The translations under genes were made by a program, and so were the position numbers. Of a DNA stretch of 64,000 nucleotides, positions 8,207 through 16,799 are shown piece by piece (the stretch's first letter is position 1; the number at the start of each line of letters is the position of its first letter). Origin of the DNA: Pararhizobium polonicum (GTDB taxonomy: Bacteria; Pseudomonadota; Alphaproteobacteria; Rhizobiales; Rhizobiaceae); contig NZ_LGLV01000008.1 of the NCBI RefSeq assembly GCF_001687365.1, positions 62,001-126,000 of the forward strand, in the 5' to 3' direction. Under the pieces are notes generated by a model. It made no database searches. It was given only the letters and a program-made list of their open reading frames with translations, and was not told the origin of the DNA.

Positions 8207-9042
8207 TGCTGGAACTCAAAAATCTCGTTAAGCGGTTTCAGACGCTTGTCGCGACAAACGACGTCACGATGACGTTCGAGCCGGGCATGATCTATGGCAT
8301 TATTGGCCCGAATGGTGCAGGCAAGTCCACGCTGATCAACCTGATGTCGGGTTCGTTTCCGCCGACCAGCGGTGAGATCGTTCTGAACGGAAGCGCGGTG
8401 CAGAGCCTGCCAAAGCACAAGATCAGCATGGCGGGCATTGCGCGGACCTACCAGAACGTGCGCCTGTTCGATCATCTGACCGCGCTGGAGAATCTCGAAG
8501 TCTGTTTTTATCCGACGGATCGCGGCGCAGTCTGGAAGGAAGTGCTGGTCCCCGGCTACGGCCGGCGCCGGGACCGCGAGCGTCGTGATCTCTGCTACGC
8601 CATCCTGGAGCTTTGCGGCATTGCCCAATATGCCGACATGCAGGCCAATCTCCTCCCTTACGGTCGCCAGCGTATCCTGGAGATCGCCCGGGCACTGGTT
8701 CGTGACCCGGCCGTGCTTCTGCTGGATGAACCGGCCGCGGGCCTCAATCACAACGAAACGGCCGATCTGACATCCCGCCTGCGGTCATTTGTCAAACCGC
8801 ACCGCTCCATCATCGTCGTCGAACACGACATGGATCTCGTCATGTCGCTCTGCGACTGGATCTACGTCCTCAATTTCGGCAGCCTTCTCTTTGCCGGTAC
8901 GCCCGCGCAGGTGCAGGCAAGCGAAGTCGTGCAGGAAGCTTACTTAGGAACCACCGATGAACTCGACGAAATCCGAGCCCTTGCTCAAGATCGAAAAGCT
9001 AACCTCGGGCTACGGGCCAACGCAGATCCTCAACACCATTGA
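8206..9042 (+). CDS. ABC ATP-binding protein (LivG-like), system 1
   Basis: A 278-residue ATPase. Motifs: Walker A GPNGAGKST, Q-loop RTYQNVRLF, Walker B VLLLDEPAAGLN, switch histidine VEHDMDLVMSLCDWIYVLNFG. A typical LivG ends shortly after EAYLG; here the frame continues about 30 residues further and overlaps the following livF gene by 86 bases in another frame. The signature region reads LPYGRQRILEIARAL, the usual LivG variant of LSGGQ. Confidence 0.9.
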   Translation: MLELKNLVKRFQTLVATNDVTMTFEPGMIYGIIGPNGAGKSTLINLMSGSFPPTSGEIVLNGSAVQSLPKHKISMAGIARTYQNVRLFDHLTALENLEVCFYPTDRGAVWKEVLVPGYGRRRDRERRDLCYAILELCGIAQYADMQANLLPYGRQRILEIARALVRDPAVLLLDEPAAGLNHNETADLTSRLRSFVKPHRSIIVVEHDMDLVMSLCDWIYVLNFGSLLFAGTPAQVQASEVVQEAYLGTTDELDEIRALAQDRKANLGLRANADPQHH

Positions 9043-9697
9043 TCTGGAAGTCCGTGCCGGAGAGATCGTCGTCGTCGTTGGTCCCAATGGCGCTGGCAAG
9101 ACCACGCTGCTCAACACGATCTCCGGTCTGACGACAGTCAGCCAGGGGAGCGTGCAGTTTGCAGGCACCGACATCACCCGCATGAATGTCGCGCGCATTC
9201 CGCATCTTGGCCTGTCGCATTGTCCGGAGGGGCGCCGCATCCTCACCCGCCTGACGGTCGAGGAAAACCTGATTGCCGCTTGCATCGATCGCAACCGGAG
9301 TTTCGAGGAAAAGCGCGATGATGTCTACACGCTCTTCCCGATCCTGCACGAAAGACGGCATGGCTCGGCGCAGCGCTTATCCGGCGGCCAGCAGCAGATG
9401 CTGGCGATCGGCCGCTGCCTGATGGCCGAGCCGAGCCTCGTCATGATGGACGAGCCGTCGCTCGGTCTGGCGCCCAAGCTCATCGCCCAGATCTTCCGCA
9501 TTATCGTTGATCTGGCCAATCGCGGCATCGCCATCCTGCTTGTTGAGCAGAATGTCCGCCTGGCGCTGGAGATCGGTGACTACGCGTACCTCTTTGAATC
9601 CGGCCGTTGCCGCCTTGAGGGCGGGGCAAAGCGCATCGCCGAGGACCCGTCGCTTATCGACCTTTATCTCGGCGCACACGGACAAGTGGAGCATTGA
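8957..9697 (+). CDS. ABC ATP-binding protein (LivF-like), system 1
   Basis: A 246-residue ATPase that pairs with LivG. Visible are Walker A GPNGAGKTT, signature LSGGQQQMLAIGRCLM, Walker B LVMMDEPSLGLAP, and VEQNVRLALEIGDYAYLFESG, the LivF-type region where the switch histidine is replaced (VEQN). The start ATG 8957 lies inside livG; the family core (LLKIEKLTSGYG) begins nine residues later, so the overlap is real unless an unseen internal start is used. It is followed after 2 bases by the flavoenzyme gene. Confidence 0.92.
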   Translation: MNSTKSEPLLKIEKLTSGYGPTQILNTIDLEVRAGEIVVVVGPNGAGKTTLLNTISGLTTVSQGSVQFAGTDITRMNVARIPHLGLSHCPEGRRILTRLTVEENLIAACIDRNRSFEEKRDDVYTLFPILHERRHGSAQRLSGGQQQMLAIGRCLMAEPSLVMMDEPSLGLAPKLIAQIFRIIVDLANRGIAILLVEQNVRLALEIGDYAYLFESGRCRLEGGAKRIAEDPSLIDLYLGAHGQVEH

Positions 9698-9699
9698 AC

Positions 9700-10992
9700 A
9701 TGGCAGACCAACAGATGCACCACTGGCGCAAAATCTCGAAAGAAGTGGAATTCGCCGGCACTCCGCTCCGGGGCGATCTCGATGCTGACGTCGTGGTCAT
9801 CGGCGCTGGCTTCACCGGTCTCAATGCTGCGATCGAACTGGCTACAGCGGGCACCCGTGTGGTTGTGCTCGAAGGCTTAGACATCGGTCAGGCCGCATCG
9901 GGGCGCAACAACGGACAGGTTATTCCGCATCATTCCAAGAAGAGCCCGAGCGAATTTGCGGCGCTGTTGGGCCAAAAGCGCGGTGATATCTATAACGAGA
10001 TGGTGGCCAATGCGCCGCTTCGCCTGTTCGAGATGATCCGCAAATATGACATCGCGTGCGATTTGGTTAGCAAAGGCTGGATGCAGGCCTGTCATTCGCT
10101 GGAAGCCCTCAAGCGCGCCCAGATTTTCCATGCCGAATGGAAGGCGTTCGGATGTGAGGTCGAGTGGCTGGATTCTTCCGCGATTGCCGAAAAGATCGGC
10201 GGCGGCGATTTTCTCGGCGGCTGGAAGGCATTGAACGCCGGCTATCTCAATCCCTACGCCCTGACGCAGGGTCTGGCGCGCGCCGCCGCTCAGGAAGGGG
10301 CCGTCATCCACACGCGTTCGATGGTCACAGCCATCGAGAAGCGTGGCAATGGCTGGTTTGTCAAAACCGCTGACGGCAGTGTGCGCGCCGCGAAAGTGCT
10401 TGTTGCCGCAAATGCGGTGGCAGGCCATTTCTGGCCTTCGCTGCACAAGGCGATGATCCCCGTTCGCGTCTATCAGATTGCCACCGCGTCGTTTTCGCAA
10501 GACGTGCAGCGCAAGATCCTGCCCGGCCGCGAGGGCGTCTCCGATACCAGCCGGGATATCCGGGCATTCCGCTATGACTCGACCGGCGGCCTGGCCATGG
10601 TCGGTTCCCATACGGTCTGGTTCAACGCTGCCGAGCGCGGCAAGCGCAAGGTCATGCACCGGCTCACCAGCCTGCTGCCACAGGTGCCGGACGTTCCCGC
10701 GGCCGAATATTGGGAAGGCGTCATCGCGGTCGTTCCCGACAAGGTTCCCCGGTTGATGGAGCTGGCACCGGGCGTGCTGTTTGCAGGCATTTATTCGGGG
10801 CGCGGCATCGCCATGAGCACGGTGTGGGGGCGCAACGCGGCGCAGATCCTGACCGGACGCCTGACGGATAGCGCCATGCCCATGCCGATCGGCGGCCTGC
10901 AGACTGTCGCGGGACATGGCGTCGGCGTTCAGGTCGCGCGTTTTATCCACCCCTGGCATCGGCTTCAGGACCGCCTGGACAAGCGCGCCTGA
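9700..10992 (+). CDS. FAD-dependent amino-acid/amine oxidoreductase (DAO family, PuuB-like)
   Basis: A 430-residue flavoenzyme. The FAD dinucleotide fold is seen as VVVIGAGFTGLNAAIELATAGTRVVVLEG (about residues 30-58), then AASGRNNGQVIPHH, a pattern typical of gamma-glutamylputrescine-oxidase-like members, and a C-terminal GLFAGIYSGRGIAMSTVWGRN-type segment (here VLFAGIYSGRGIAM). Members oxidise a C-N bond of an amine or D-/N-alkyl amino acid to an imine or 2-oxo acid. The gene is fused to the end of the livKHMGF operon, so its substrate is probably what the importer brings in. ATG 9700 is preferred to the TTG at 9694. Confidence 0.88.
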   Translation: MADQQMHHWRKISKEVEFAGTPLRGDLDADVVVIGAGFTGLNAAIELATAGTRVVVLEGLDIGQAASGRNNGQVIPHHSKKSPSEFAALLGQKRGDIYNEMVANAPLRLFEMIRKYDIACDLVSKGWMQACHSLEALKRAQIFHAEWKAFGCEVEWLDSSAIAEKIGGGDFLGGWKALNAGYLNPYALTQGLARAAAQEGAVIHTRSMVTAIEKRGNGWFVKTADGSVRAAKVLVAANAVAGHFWPSLHKAMIPVRVYQIATASFSQDVQRKILPGREGVSDTSRDIRAFRYDSTGGLAMVGSHTVWFNAAERGKRKVMHRLTSLLPQVPDVPAAEYWEGVIAVVPDKVPRLMELAPGVLFAGIYSGRGIAMSTVWGRNAAQILTGRLTDSAMPMPIGGLQTVAGHGVGVQVARFIHPWHRLQDRLDKRA

Positions 10993-11051
10993 GATGTTCG
11001 GCGCAATGCCGCCCCAAGACAGAAATTCGAAATGAATCTGGTAAAGTTGAG

Positions 11052-12023
11052 ATGAAGAACGGACCCTCCATAGACGAACAGCTGGAAATGTACCGGCGTA
11101 TGATCATTACCCGCAGGCTCGAGGAGCAACTGGGTGACCTGCACAAGGCTGGCAAGACACGCGGCCCGATCCATCGTTGCGACGGTCAGGAAGCGGTCGG
11201 CATTGCCGCCACTGCCATGCTCTCGGACAGCGATTACATCACCAGCACGCATCGCGGTCACGCGCATTATGTCGGCAAGGGCCTCGATGTTTATAAAATC
11301 CTTGCGGAAATTCTTGGCCGTGAAACAGGCTACTGCAAGGGACGTGCCGGCCACATGCTTGTGGCGGACGCTTCGCGCGGCATGATCGGGGGTAATGCCA
11401 TTGTTGGCGCCAGCATTCCGGCTGCCACCGGCATGGCGCTGTCCATACAGGTCCAGGGCCGCAAGGATGTGGCCATGTGCTTCTTCGGGGATGGCGCGGC
11501 GCAGACCGGCATTGCCCATGAATCCATGAATATCGCGTCGCTCTGGAAGCTGCCGGTGGTTTTCATTCTGGAGCACAACCAGTTCGGCCTGACCGTGCAC
11601 CATTCCGTGCAGTCGGTCGTATCGGATCTCAGCATTCGCGGCGCCGGCTACAATATTCCGAGCGAGATCGTTGACGGCAACGACGCGGTCGCGGTCTATC
11701 GCGCCGTTTCCACTGCCGTTGACAGGGCCCGCCGGGGCGAGGGGCCAACCCTTATCGAGGCCAAGACCTATCGTATCGAGGGTTTTTCCACCTCCGATAT
11801 GGGCGGCTACCAGCTGGATGAAGACATCAAGGCGTGGAAAGCACGCGATCCGATTAAGGTCAGCTTCGATGCTCTGAAGGCAGAAGTCGGTGAAGACAAG
11901 CTCGCCGCCATCGATGAAGCAGCCACGGCCGTTGTCGCCGCTGCCGTCGAAAGGGCGCTTGCCGATCCATACCCCACATTTGAATTGCATCCGGCCAGTG
12001 CGGCCTATTCGGAGGCACGCTGA
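11052..12023 (+). CDS. 2-oxo-acid/acetoin dehydrogenase E1 alpha subunit (AcoA-like)
   Basis: A 323-residue thiamine-diphosphate enzyme subunit. The TPP motif runs from GDGAAQTGIAHESMNIA to the EHNQFG position (normally ENN), with STHRGHAHYVGKG and CKGRAGHML, which place it near the acetoin/pyruvate dehydrogenase E1alpha family. It decarboxylates a 2-oxo acid (or cleaves a diketone or acetoin) and passes the acyl group to the lipoyl E2 encoded downstream. It overlaps the E1 beta start by 1 base (TGATGG). The E3 gene (dihydrolipoamide dehydrogenase) is not in the window. Confidence 0.9.
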   Translation: MKNGPSIDEQLEMYRRMIITRRLEEQLGDLHKAGKTRGPIHRCDGQEAVGIAATAMLSDSDYITSTHRGHAHYVGKGLDVYKILAEILGRETGYCKGRAGHMLVADASRGMIGGNAIVGASIPAATGMALSIQVQGRKDVAMCFFGDGAAQTGIAHESMNIASLWKLPVVFILEHNQFGLTVHHSVQSVVSDLSIRGAGYNIPSEIVDGNDAVAVYRAVSTAVDRARRGEGPTLIEAKTYRIEGFSTSDMGGYQLDEDIKAWKARDPIKVSFDALKAEVGEDKLAAIDEAATAVVAAAVERALADPYPTFELHPASAAYSEAR

Positions 12024-13000
12024 TGGCCAAGCTACGTTACGCAGAAGCATTGAACGCCGCGTTGCGCGAGGAAATGCAGCGCGATCCCAACGTTTTCCTG
12101 TTCGGCGAGGATATCGCCCGCTACGGCGGCGTGTTCAAGGTGACACGCGGCCTGATGGAAGAGTTCGGTGAATCCCGGGTTCGCGATACGCCGATTTCGG
12201 AGCAGACGCTTGCCGCCATGGCGGTAACGGCCGCGATGACCGGTACGCGTCCCGTGCTGGAAATCATGTATGCCGACTTCATGCCGCTCGTGCTAGACGC
12301 CTTGATCAACCAGGCCTCGATCTATGAGTATATCTGGGCCGATCAGGTGCAGATGCCCTTCGTCCTGCGCACGCAGGGCGGCGGCGGCGCGGGTGCCGGC
12401 GCGCAGCATTCCAAGAGCCTCGACGTGCTGATTGCCCACATACCGGGCATCAAGGTCGTTGCTCCCGTTACCCCCGCCGATGCGAAGGGCATGCTGAAGG
12501 CGGCCATTCGCGATCAGCAGCCGGTTGTCTTTCTTGAGCACAAGCTGCTCTACAACCTTCGCGACGAGGTGCCGGACGATGAGGATTTCATCGTCGAGAT
12601 CGGCAAGGCCCGGACCGTGGTGGAAGGCACCGACATTTCCATCTTCGCAACCTCGCGCATGGTGCTCGAAAGCCAGAAGGCGGCGGAATTGCTTGCCGCT
12701 GACGGTATCAAGGCGGAAGTCATCGACCTGCGCTCGCTGCGTCCACTCGATCTGAACGCGATCAAAGCCTCCATCGCCAAGACGCACCATGCCGTCGTCG
12801 TCAATGAGGGATGGCGCTTCTGTGGCTACGCGGCAGAGCTTTCCGCCACCATCATGGATCATGCGTTCGACGATCTGGATGCGCCGGTGCAGCGCGTGAC
12901 GCTTCCGGATCTGCCGGTTCCGTATAGCGAGCCGCTGGAAATGGCTGTTCTTCCCAATGCGGCCAAGATCGCTGATGCAGCGCGCAAGGCGCTGGCCTGA
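12023..13000 (+). CDS. 2-oxo-acid/acetoin dehydrogenase E1 beta subunit (AcoB-like)
   Basis: A 325-residue partner of E1 alpha. Characteristic segments are FGEDIARYGGVFKVTRGLMEEFG, DTPISEQTLAAMAVTAAMTG (with the TPP-activating glutamate), the glycine-rich RTQGGGGAGAGAQHSKSLD, and the transketolase C-terminal domain (VEGTDISIFATSRMVLES). The length is normal for PdhB/AcoB. It forms an alpha2beta2 E1 with the product of 11052-12023 and sits 11 bases ahead of the E2 gene. Confidence 0.92.
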   Translation: MAKLRYAEALNAALREEMQRDPNVFLFGEDIARYGGVFKVTRGLMEEFGESRVRDTPISEQTLAAMAVTAAMTGTRPVLEIMYADFMPLVLDALINQASIYEYIWADQVQMPFVLRTQGGGGAGAGAQHSKSLDVLIAHIPGIKVVAPVTPADAKGMLKAAIRDQQPVVFLEHKLLYNLRDEVPDDEDFIVEIGKARTVVEGTDISIFATSRMVLESQKAAELLAADGIKAEVIDLRSLRPLDLNAIKASIAKTHHAVVVNEGWRFCGYAAELSATIMDHAFDDLDAPVQRVTLPDLPVPYSEPLEMAVLPNAAKIADAARKALA

Positions 13001-13011
13001 AGGAGGCAGTC

Positions 13012-14319
13012 ATGACCGATATTGTCGTAACCGGCGCCGGCGGCGAATATATGGAAGCCGTCGTCGTCGTCGAATGGCTGGCCAAGGTTGGCGACAACCT
13101 CAAGGCCGGTGACATCGTTGTGGTCGTCGAAACGGCCAAGGCCGCGACGGAAATCGAAGCACCGGCATCCGGCGTGCTGAGCGAAATCCGGGCCGATGTC
13201 GGCACGGAAATCGAGATCGGTGGATTGCTGGGTATTATCGGTGACGCGGATGCAAAGCGCGCGGCTGTCCCGGCCGCCGCATCTGTTGCTGCAATTGATG
13301 CACCGCCGCCTGTGGCAAGTGCTCCGGTCATATTGACGCCGGTGAAGGTGGAAGCGGTTTCGGACCGCATTGTCGCTTCGCCGCTGGCGCGCCGCATTGC
13401 AGCTTTGAATGGCATCGATCTTGCCACGGTGCTGGCGACAAGCCCGAGCGGCCGCATCAAGGTGCGGGACATTGAGATGACACTGAAGGCCGCAAAGCCG
13501 GTGGCAGCACCCGCCGTTGCTTCCCGCATCGTCGCGGAAAAAGCTGAGGGCGACGCGTCCGGTCAGCTCTATATGCAGCGTCGTGCCGGCGATGGTATGC
13601 CCATTGTCTTCCTGCATGGTTTCGGCTCGGATTCGCTGTCCTGGCGCCCGGTGCTGACAGCGCTGCGCAGCCGCAATACGACGGTCAGCATCGATCTGCC
13701 ATCTCACGGCCGCTCGCCCTTCATGCCCATTGCCGATGTCCGCGCTCTTGGGGCAGCGGTCTCGGCCGCGCTTGAAGGCGAAGGGCTGGATCAGATTCAT
13801 CTCGTTGGCCACTCGCTTGGCGGTGCTACCGCGCTTGCGATTGCCGAAGCCGGCCGCATCGAGATCCGGTCGCTGACGCTTATATCGCCTGCCGGTCTCG
13901 GTGCGGAGATCGACGGTTCCTTCATCGATGGCTTTTCCCGCGCAACGCGCAAGGAAAGCCTGGAGCCCTGGCTGCGTCGTCTCGTCGCCGATGAAAGCCT
14001 GATCAATCCGGCCTTTGTGTCTGCGACGATGCAATCGCGCGAGAATGCGGATCTTCGCGATGCGCAGGCCGAGCTTGCGGACCGGTTGTTTCCCGATGGC
14101 ACGCAGGCTGCCGATTTCCGTCAGGCTTTCGCCCGTCTTGGCATGCCGCAGAAGATCATCTGGGGAATCCAGGACAGCATCATTCCGTGGAAGCATGCGC
14201 TTGCCGGTACCGGCAAGGCAGGTCTGCACCTGCTGCCCGCCATTGGCCATATGCCGCAATTCGAGGCGGCCGGAGCCGTTGCTGCGGCCATCGATGAGCT
14301 CGTGAGGGCCACCGCATGA
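13012..14319 (+). CDS. Lipoyl-domain protein fused to alpha/beta hydrolase (AcoC-like E2)
   Basis: 435 residues, three modules. Residues ~1-80 are a lipoyl domain with the lipoylated lysine in VVVETAKAATEIEAP. Residues ~120-160 are an E3/E1-binding peripheral domain (ASPLARRIAALNGIDLATV and SPSGRIKVRDIE). The rest is an alpha/beta hydrolase with oxyanion segment VFLHGFGSDSLSW, nucleophile elbow GHSLGG and the late histidine in AIGHMPQFE. This architecture is that of acetoin dehydrogenase AcoC, where the hydrolase-fold domain stands in for a standard acyltransferase domain. The CoA-dependent product is therefore acetyl-CoA or another acyl-CoA (family knowledge). The stop overlaps the proC start by 4 bases. 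Confidence 0.9.
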   Translation: MTDIVVTGAGGEYMEAVVVVEWLAKVGDNLKAGDIVVVVETAKAATEIEAPASGVLSEIRADVGTEIEIGGLLGIIGDADAKRAAVPAAASVAAIDAPPPVASAPVILTPVKVEAVSDRIVASPLARRIAALNGIDLATVLATSPSGRIKVRDIEMTLKAAKPVAAPAVASRIVAEKAEGDASGQLYMQRRAGDGMPIVFLHGFGSDSLSWRPVLTALRSRNTTVSIDLPSHGRSPFMPIADVRALGAAVSAALEGEGLDQIHLVGHSLGGATALAIAEAGRIEIRSLTLISPAGLGAEIDGSFIDGFSRATRKESLEPWLRRLVADESLINPAFVSATMQSRENADLRDAQAELADRLFPDGTQAADFRQAFARLGMPQKIIWGIQDSIIPWKHALAGTGKAGLHLLPAIGHMPQFEAAGAVAAAIDELVRATA

Positions 14320-15134
14320 GCCGCCGGATCTTGCTCATAGGGTGTGGCAATATGGGATTTGCCATGCTGAAAGGCTGGCTTTCCAGCGACGCCGGCTTTG
14401 ACATTCATGTGGTCGAGCCCGCTGAGCCGCTTCGTATCCGCGCCCGGGAAGCCGGTGCATCGATCTCGCGCGATCGCGATGGTATTCCGGCGGATTTTGT
14501 GCCGGATGCCATTGTGATCGCGGTCAAGCCACAGGTCATTCATGCGGTTCTGCCGGATTACAAGGTTTTTGCCACGGGCGGACACCCCGCCTTGTTCCTT
14601 TCCGTTGCGGCCGGTATCAGCACGCAGGCGATCGAGACGTCGGTGGATAAGGACGCGGCGGTCATTCGCTGCATGCCGAATACGCCCGCCGCCATCGGCG
14701 AGGGTATGATGGTATGCTACGCCAATCGTGCAACGACGGCCGGGCAGCGGGAACTTGCAGGCGAACTTCTCAGGCGCAGCGGCAAGGTGGCCTTTATCGA
14801 TGATGAGGGTATGATGGATGCGGTGACGGCGGTTTCCGGGTCCGGCCCGGCCTATCTGTTCCACTTTATCGAAGCTCTGTCCCAAGCGGGTGCAAAAGCC
14901 GGTTTGCCGGAAGACTTCGCGTCTGAGCTTGCCTTGCAAACGGTTTACGGCGCGGCGCGCCTCGCTTTTTCCAGTGCGGATACGCCGTCCACTCTGCGTC
15001 AGCAGGTGACCAGCCCGAACGGCACCACGGCGGCGGCACTTGATGTGTTCATGGGCAAATCGGAGCTTGCCGATCTCGTTGCCAAGGCTGTTGCTGCGGC
15101 AACGGCTCGCTCCATCGCCCTGGGCAAGGCTTGA
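14316..15134 (+). CDS. proC: Pyrroline-5-carboxylate reductase
   Basis: A 272-residue canonical ProC: Rossmann start ILLIGCGNMGFAMLKGW, VKPQVIHAVLP, RCMPNTPAAIGEGM, dimer-domain signature AVSGSGPAYLFHFIEA, and TSPNGTTAAAL. It reduces a cyclic imine (pyrroline-5-carboxylate to proline) with NAD(P)H. In this operon, behind an amine-oxidising flavoenzyme, it may act on an imine made by that enzyme rather than in housekeeping proline synthesis; that is inference. The 4-base overlap with the E2 gene shows translational coupling. Confidence 0.92.
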   Translation: MSRRILLIGCGNMGFAMLKGWLSSDAGFDIHVVEPAEPLRIRAREAGASISRDRDGIPADFVPDAIVIAVKPQVIHAVLPDYKVFATGGHPALFLSVAAGISTQAIETSVDKDAAVIRCMPNTPAAIGEGMMVCYANRATTAGQRELAGELLRRSGKVAFIDDEGMMDAVTAVSGSGPAYLFHFIEALSQAGAKAGLPEDFASELALQTVYGAARLAFSSADTPSTLRQQVTSPNGTTAAALDVFMGKSELADLVAKAVAAATARSIALGKA

Positions 15135-15145
15135 GGAGGGCGCAC

Positions 15146-15877
15146 TTGACCAGACCGACAGCAGTTGTCAGCGGAGCGACCAGCGGCATAGGCAAGGCCA
15201 TTGCCTTGCGTCTGGCCGATGGCGGCTATGATGTGCTGGCGCTCGGCACCAACGCTGCGAAGCTGCGGGCGCTTGAGAAGGACTACGGTCTTCGCATCAA
15301 AGGCGTCGATATCGCCGATGCCGATCTGGTTATGCAGGCTCTTGAGGGCGTTGAAGCCGACCTTCTCGTTCATGCCGCCGGCGTCTTGGGGACGGCCGGC
15401 AAGGTTTATGAAATCACGGCCGAAGCTGCCGCCGATATTCTGGGCGTCAATGTGATGGGAACGGTCAGTCTGCTACGGGCGCTTGTCCCCTCCATGGTCG
15501 AGCGCAGAGCGGGATATATCATTCTGCTGGGGTCGGTGGCCGGCCGGAACCCCGGAAATGGCCCCGCACTTTACAGCGCCAGCAAGGCTGCCGTCAGCGC
15601 ATTGGCCGCGGGCTTGCGCAATGACCTGCACGGCACCGGCGTGCGCGTTACCGAAATCCAGCCGGGGCGTGTGAACACCGGCATGCACCGGCAGCTGGCC
15701 AGCGGTGACTTTTACCACGGCTACCAATGTCTGGAAGCCGACGATATCGCTTCGACGGTTGCTCATCTCGTTTCCCTGCCGCCGCACGTCGATGTCAGCC
15801 AGCTGGAAATACTGCCGACGGATCAGACATTGGGTGGATCGCGCTTCCGGCAACGATCCAACTCGACAAATGCATGA
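15146..15877 (+). CDS. Short-chain dehydrogenase/reductase
   Basis: A 243-residue SDR. The coenzyme motif is VVSGATSGIGKAIALRLADGG (TGxxxGIG type), followed by VHAAGVLGT and the catalytic pair in YSASKAAVSALAAGL with the preceding serine in LLGSVAG. I choose TTG 15146 because AGGAGG (15134-15139) lies 6 bases ahead of it; the frame is also open from TTG 15131. The substrate is unknown. A similar SDR exists at 20387-21133. Confidence 0.88.
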   Translation: MTRPTAVVSGATSGIGKAIALRLADGGYDVLALGTNAAKLRALEKDYGLRIKGVDIADADLVMQALEGVEADLLVHAAGVLGTAGKVYEITAEAAADILGVNVMGTVSLLRALVPSMVERRAGYIILLGSVAGRNPGNGPALYSASKAAVSALAAGLRNDLHGTGVRVTEIQPGRVNTGMHRQLASGDFYHGYQCLEADDIASTVAHLVSLPPHVDVSQLEILPTDQTLGGSRFRQRSNSTNA

Positions 15878-15896
15878 AAGAATAACGGGGACTGCC

Positions 15897-16799
15897 ATGC
15901 CTTCCATCTACTTCCGCTTTGACGGCCAGGATCACGAAATCGCGCTTGCCACCGATCTGGCGCCTGACGCGATTGGCAAATTGCTGGCATCGATGCCTGC
16001 CGTCGTGGACATCCATTGCGCCAAGATCGCAGGTCAGCACATTTTCTGGCACGCGCCCTTTCTGGCCGATGTCGAGAAGGCCACGGACATTCTGACCCTG
16101 CCGGCAGGTACATTCCTTTACTGGCCGGAGCGGCAATTCCTGGAGCTGATCTACGGTGAGCTGCAGGCGGAGAAGGCTCAGGTTTCGGTCCTCGGCCGGC
16201 TGACTGGCGATATCGAATGGTTGCGCCGGCTGGGCCGTCATGTGGTCGAGGATCACGGCAAGGAAATCATTCGTGCCGAATTGATCCCGACGGACGAAGC
16301 AATGACACTTGCGATCCGCGAACCGGAACCGGCAAGCCCCGGTCTTGCGACGTTGCGGGCTGCACGAAAAGCCATATGGGAAAAGGAACCCGCAGATGTC
16401 GCGGTGCTGCTTGCGCGCTCGGGCATGATGCTGCCCTATGGCCCGCTTGCGATGGCCGAAGGCGAATTGCGCAAGCTGCATGAACTCTTGTGGCGGCTGC
16501 GCGGCGGAACCTATTATTCCGGCACGGAAAAATCGGAATTCGCCATCTTTCTCATCGATGCTTTCGTCGCGCGAATCGACGGCTTCTGTGGCATGGTTGG
16601 CTGTGGGGTGGTATTGGAAGGCGCGAGCAATCTCTTGAAGGACGAGCCGCAGCATCAAGCTGCTATCCTGGACGAACTTGTCCTCTATACGGGTCGTGCG
16701 GCAGCCTGGCTCGATCTGTATATTCCATGGAATTCCTTAAACGATGTCGTTCTTGACACGCTTGATGCTCAAGGTTTGCGCGGAGAACCCTCCAAATGA
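15897..16799 (+). CDS. DUF3830-type (cyclophilin-like) protein with an additional C-terminal domain
   Basis: A 300-residue cytosolic protein without signal peptide or membrane helix. Residues ~1-145 match the cyclophilin-like DUF3830 pattern as I remember it (FRFDGQDHEIALATDLAPDAIGKL, GQHIFWHAPF, LPAGTFLYWPERQFLELIYGE); such proteins are usually near 150 residues. The second half (about 155-300) looks mainly helical, with LLWRLRGGTYYSGTEKSEFAIFLIDAF and AAILDELVLYTGRAAAWLDLY, and I do not recognise it. DUF3830 genes tend to sit with amino-acid or hydantoin catabolism. The stop overlaps the GntR start by 4 bases, so the two are coupled. No catalytic function can be assigned. Confidence 0.75.
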   Translation: MPSIYFRFDGQDHEIALATDLAPDAIGKLLASMPAVVDIHCAKIAGQHIFWHAPFLADVEKATDILTLPAGTFLYWPERQFLELIYGELQAEKAQVSVLGRLTGDIEWLRRLGRHVVEDHGKEIIRAELIPTDEAMTLAIREPEPASPGLATLRAARKAIWEKEPADVAVLLARSGMMLPYGPLAMAEGELRKLHELLWRLRGGTYYSGTEKSEFAIFLIDAFVARIDGFCGMVGCGVVLEGASNLLKDEPQHQAAILDELVLYTGRAAAWLDLYIPWNSLNDVVLDTLDAQGLRGEPSK

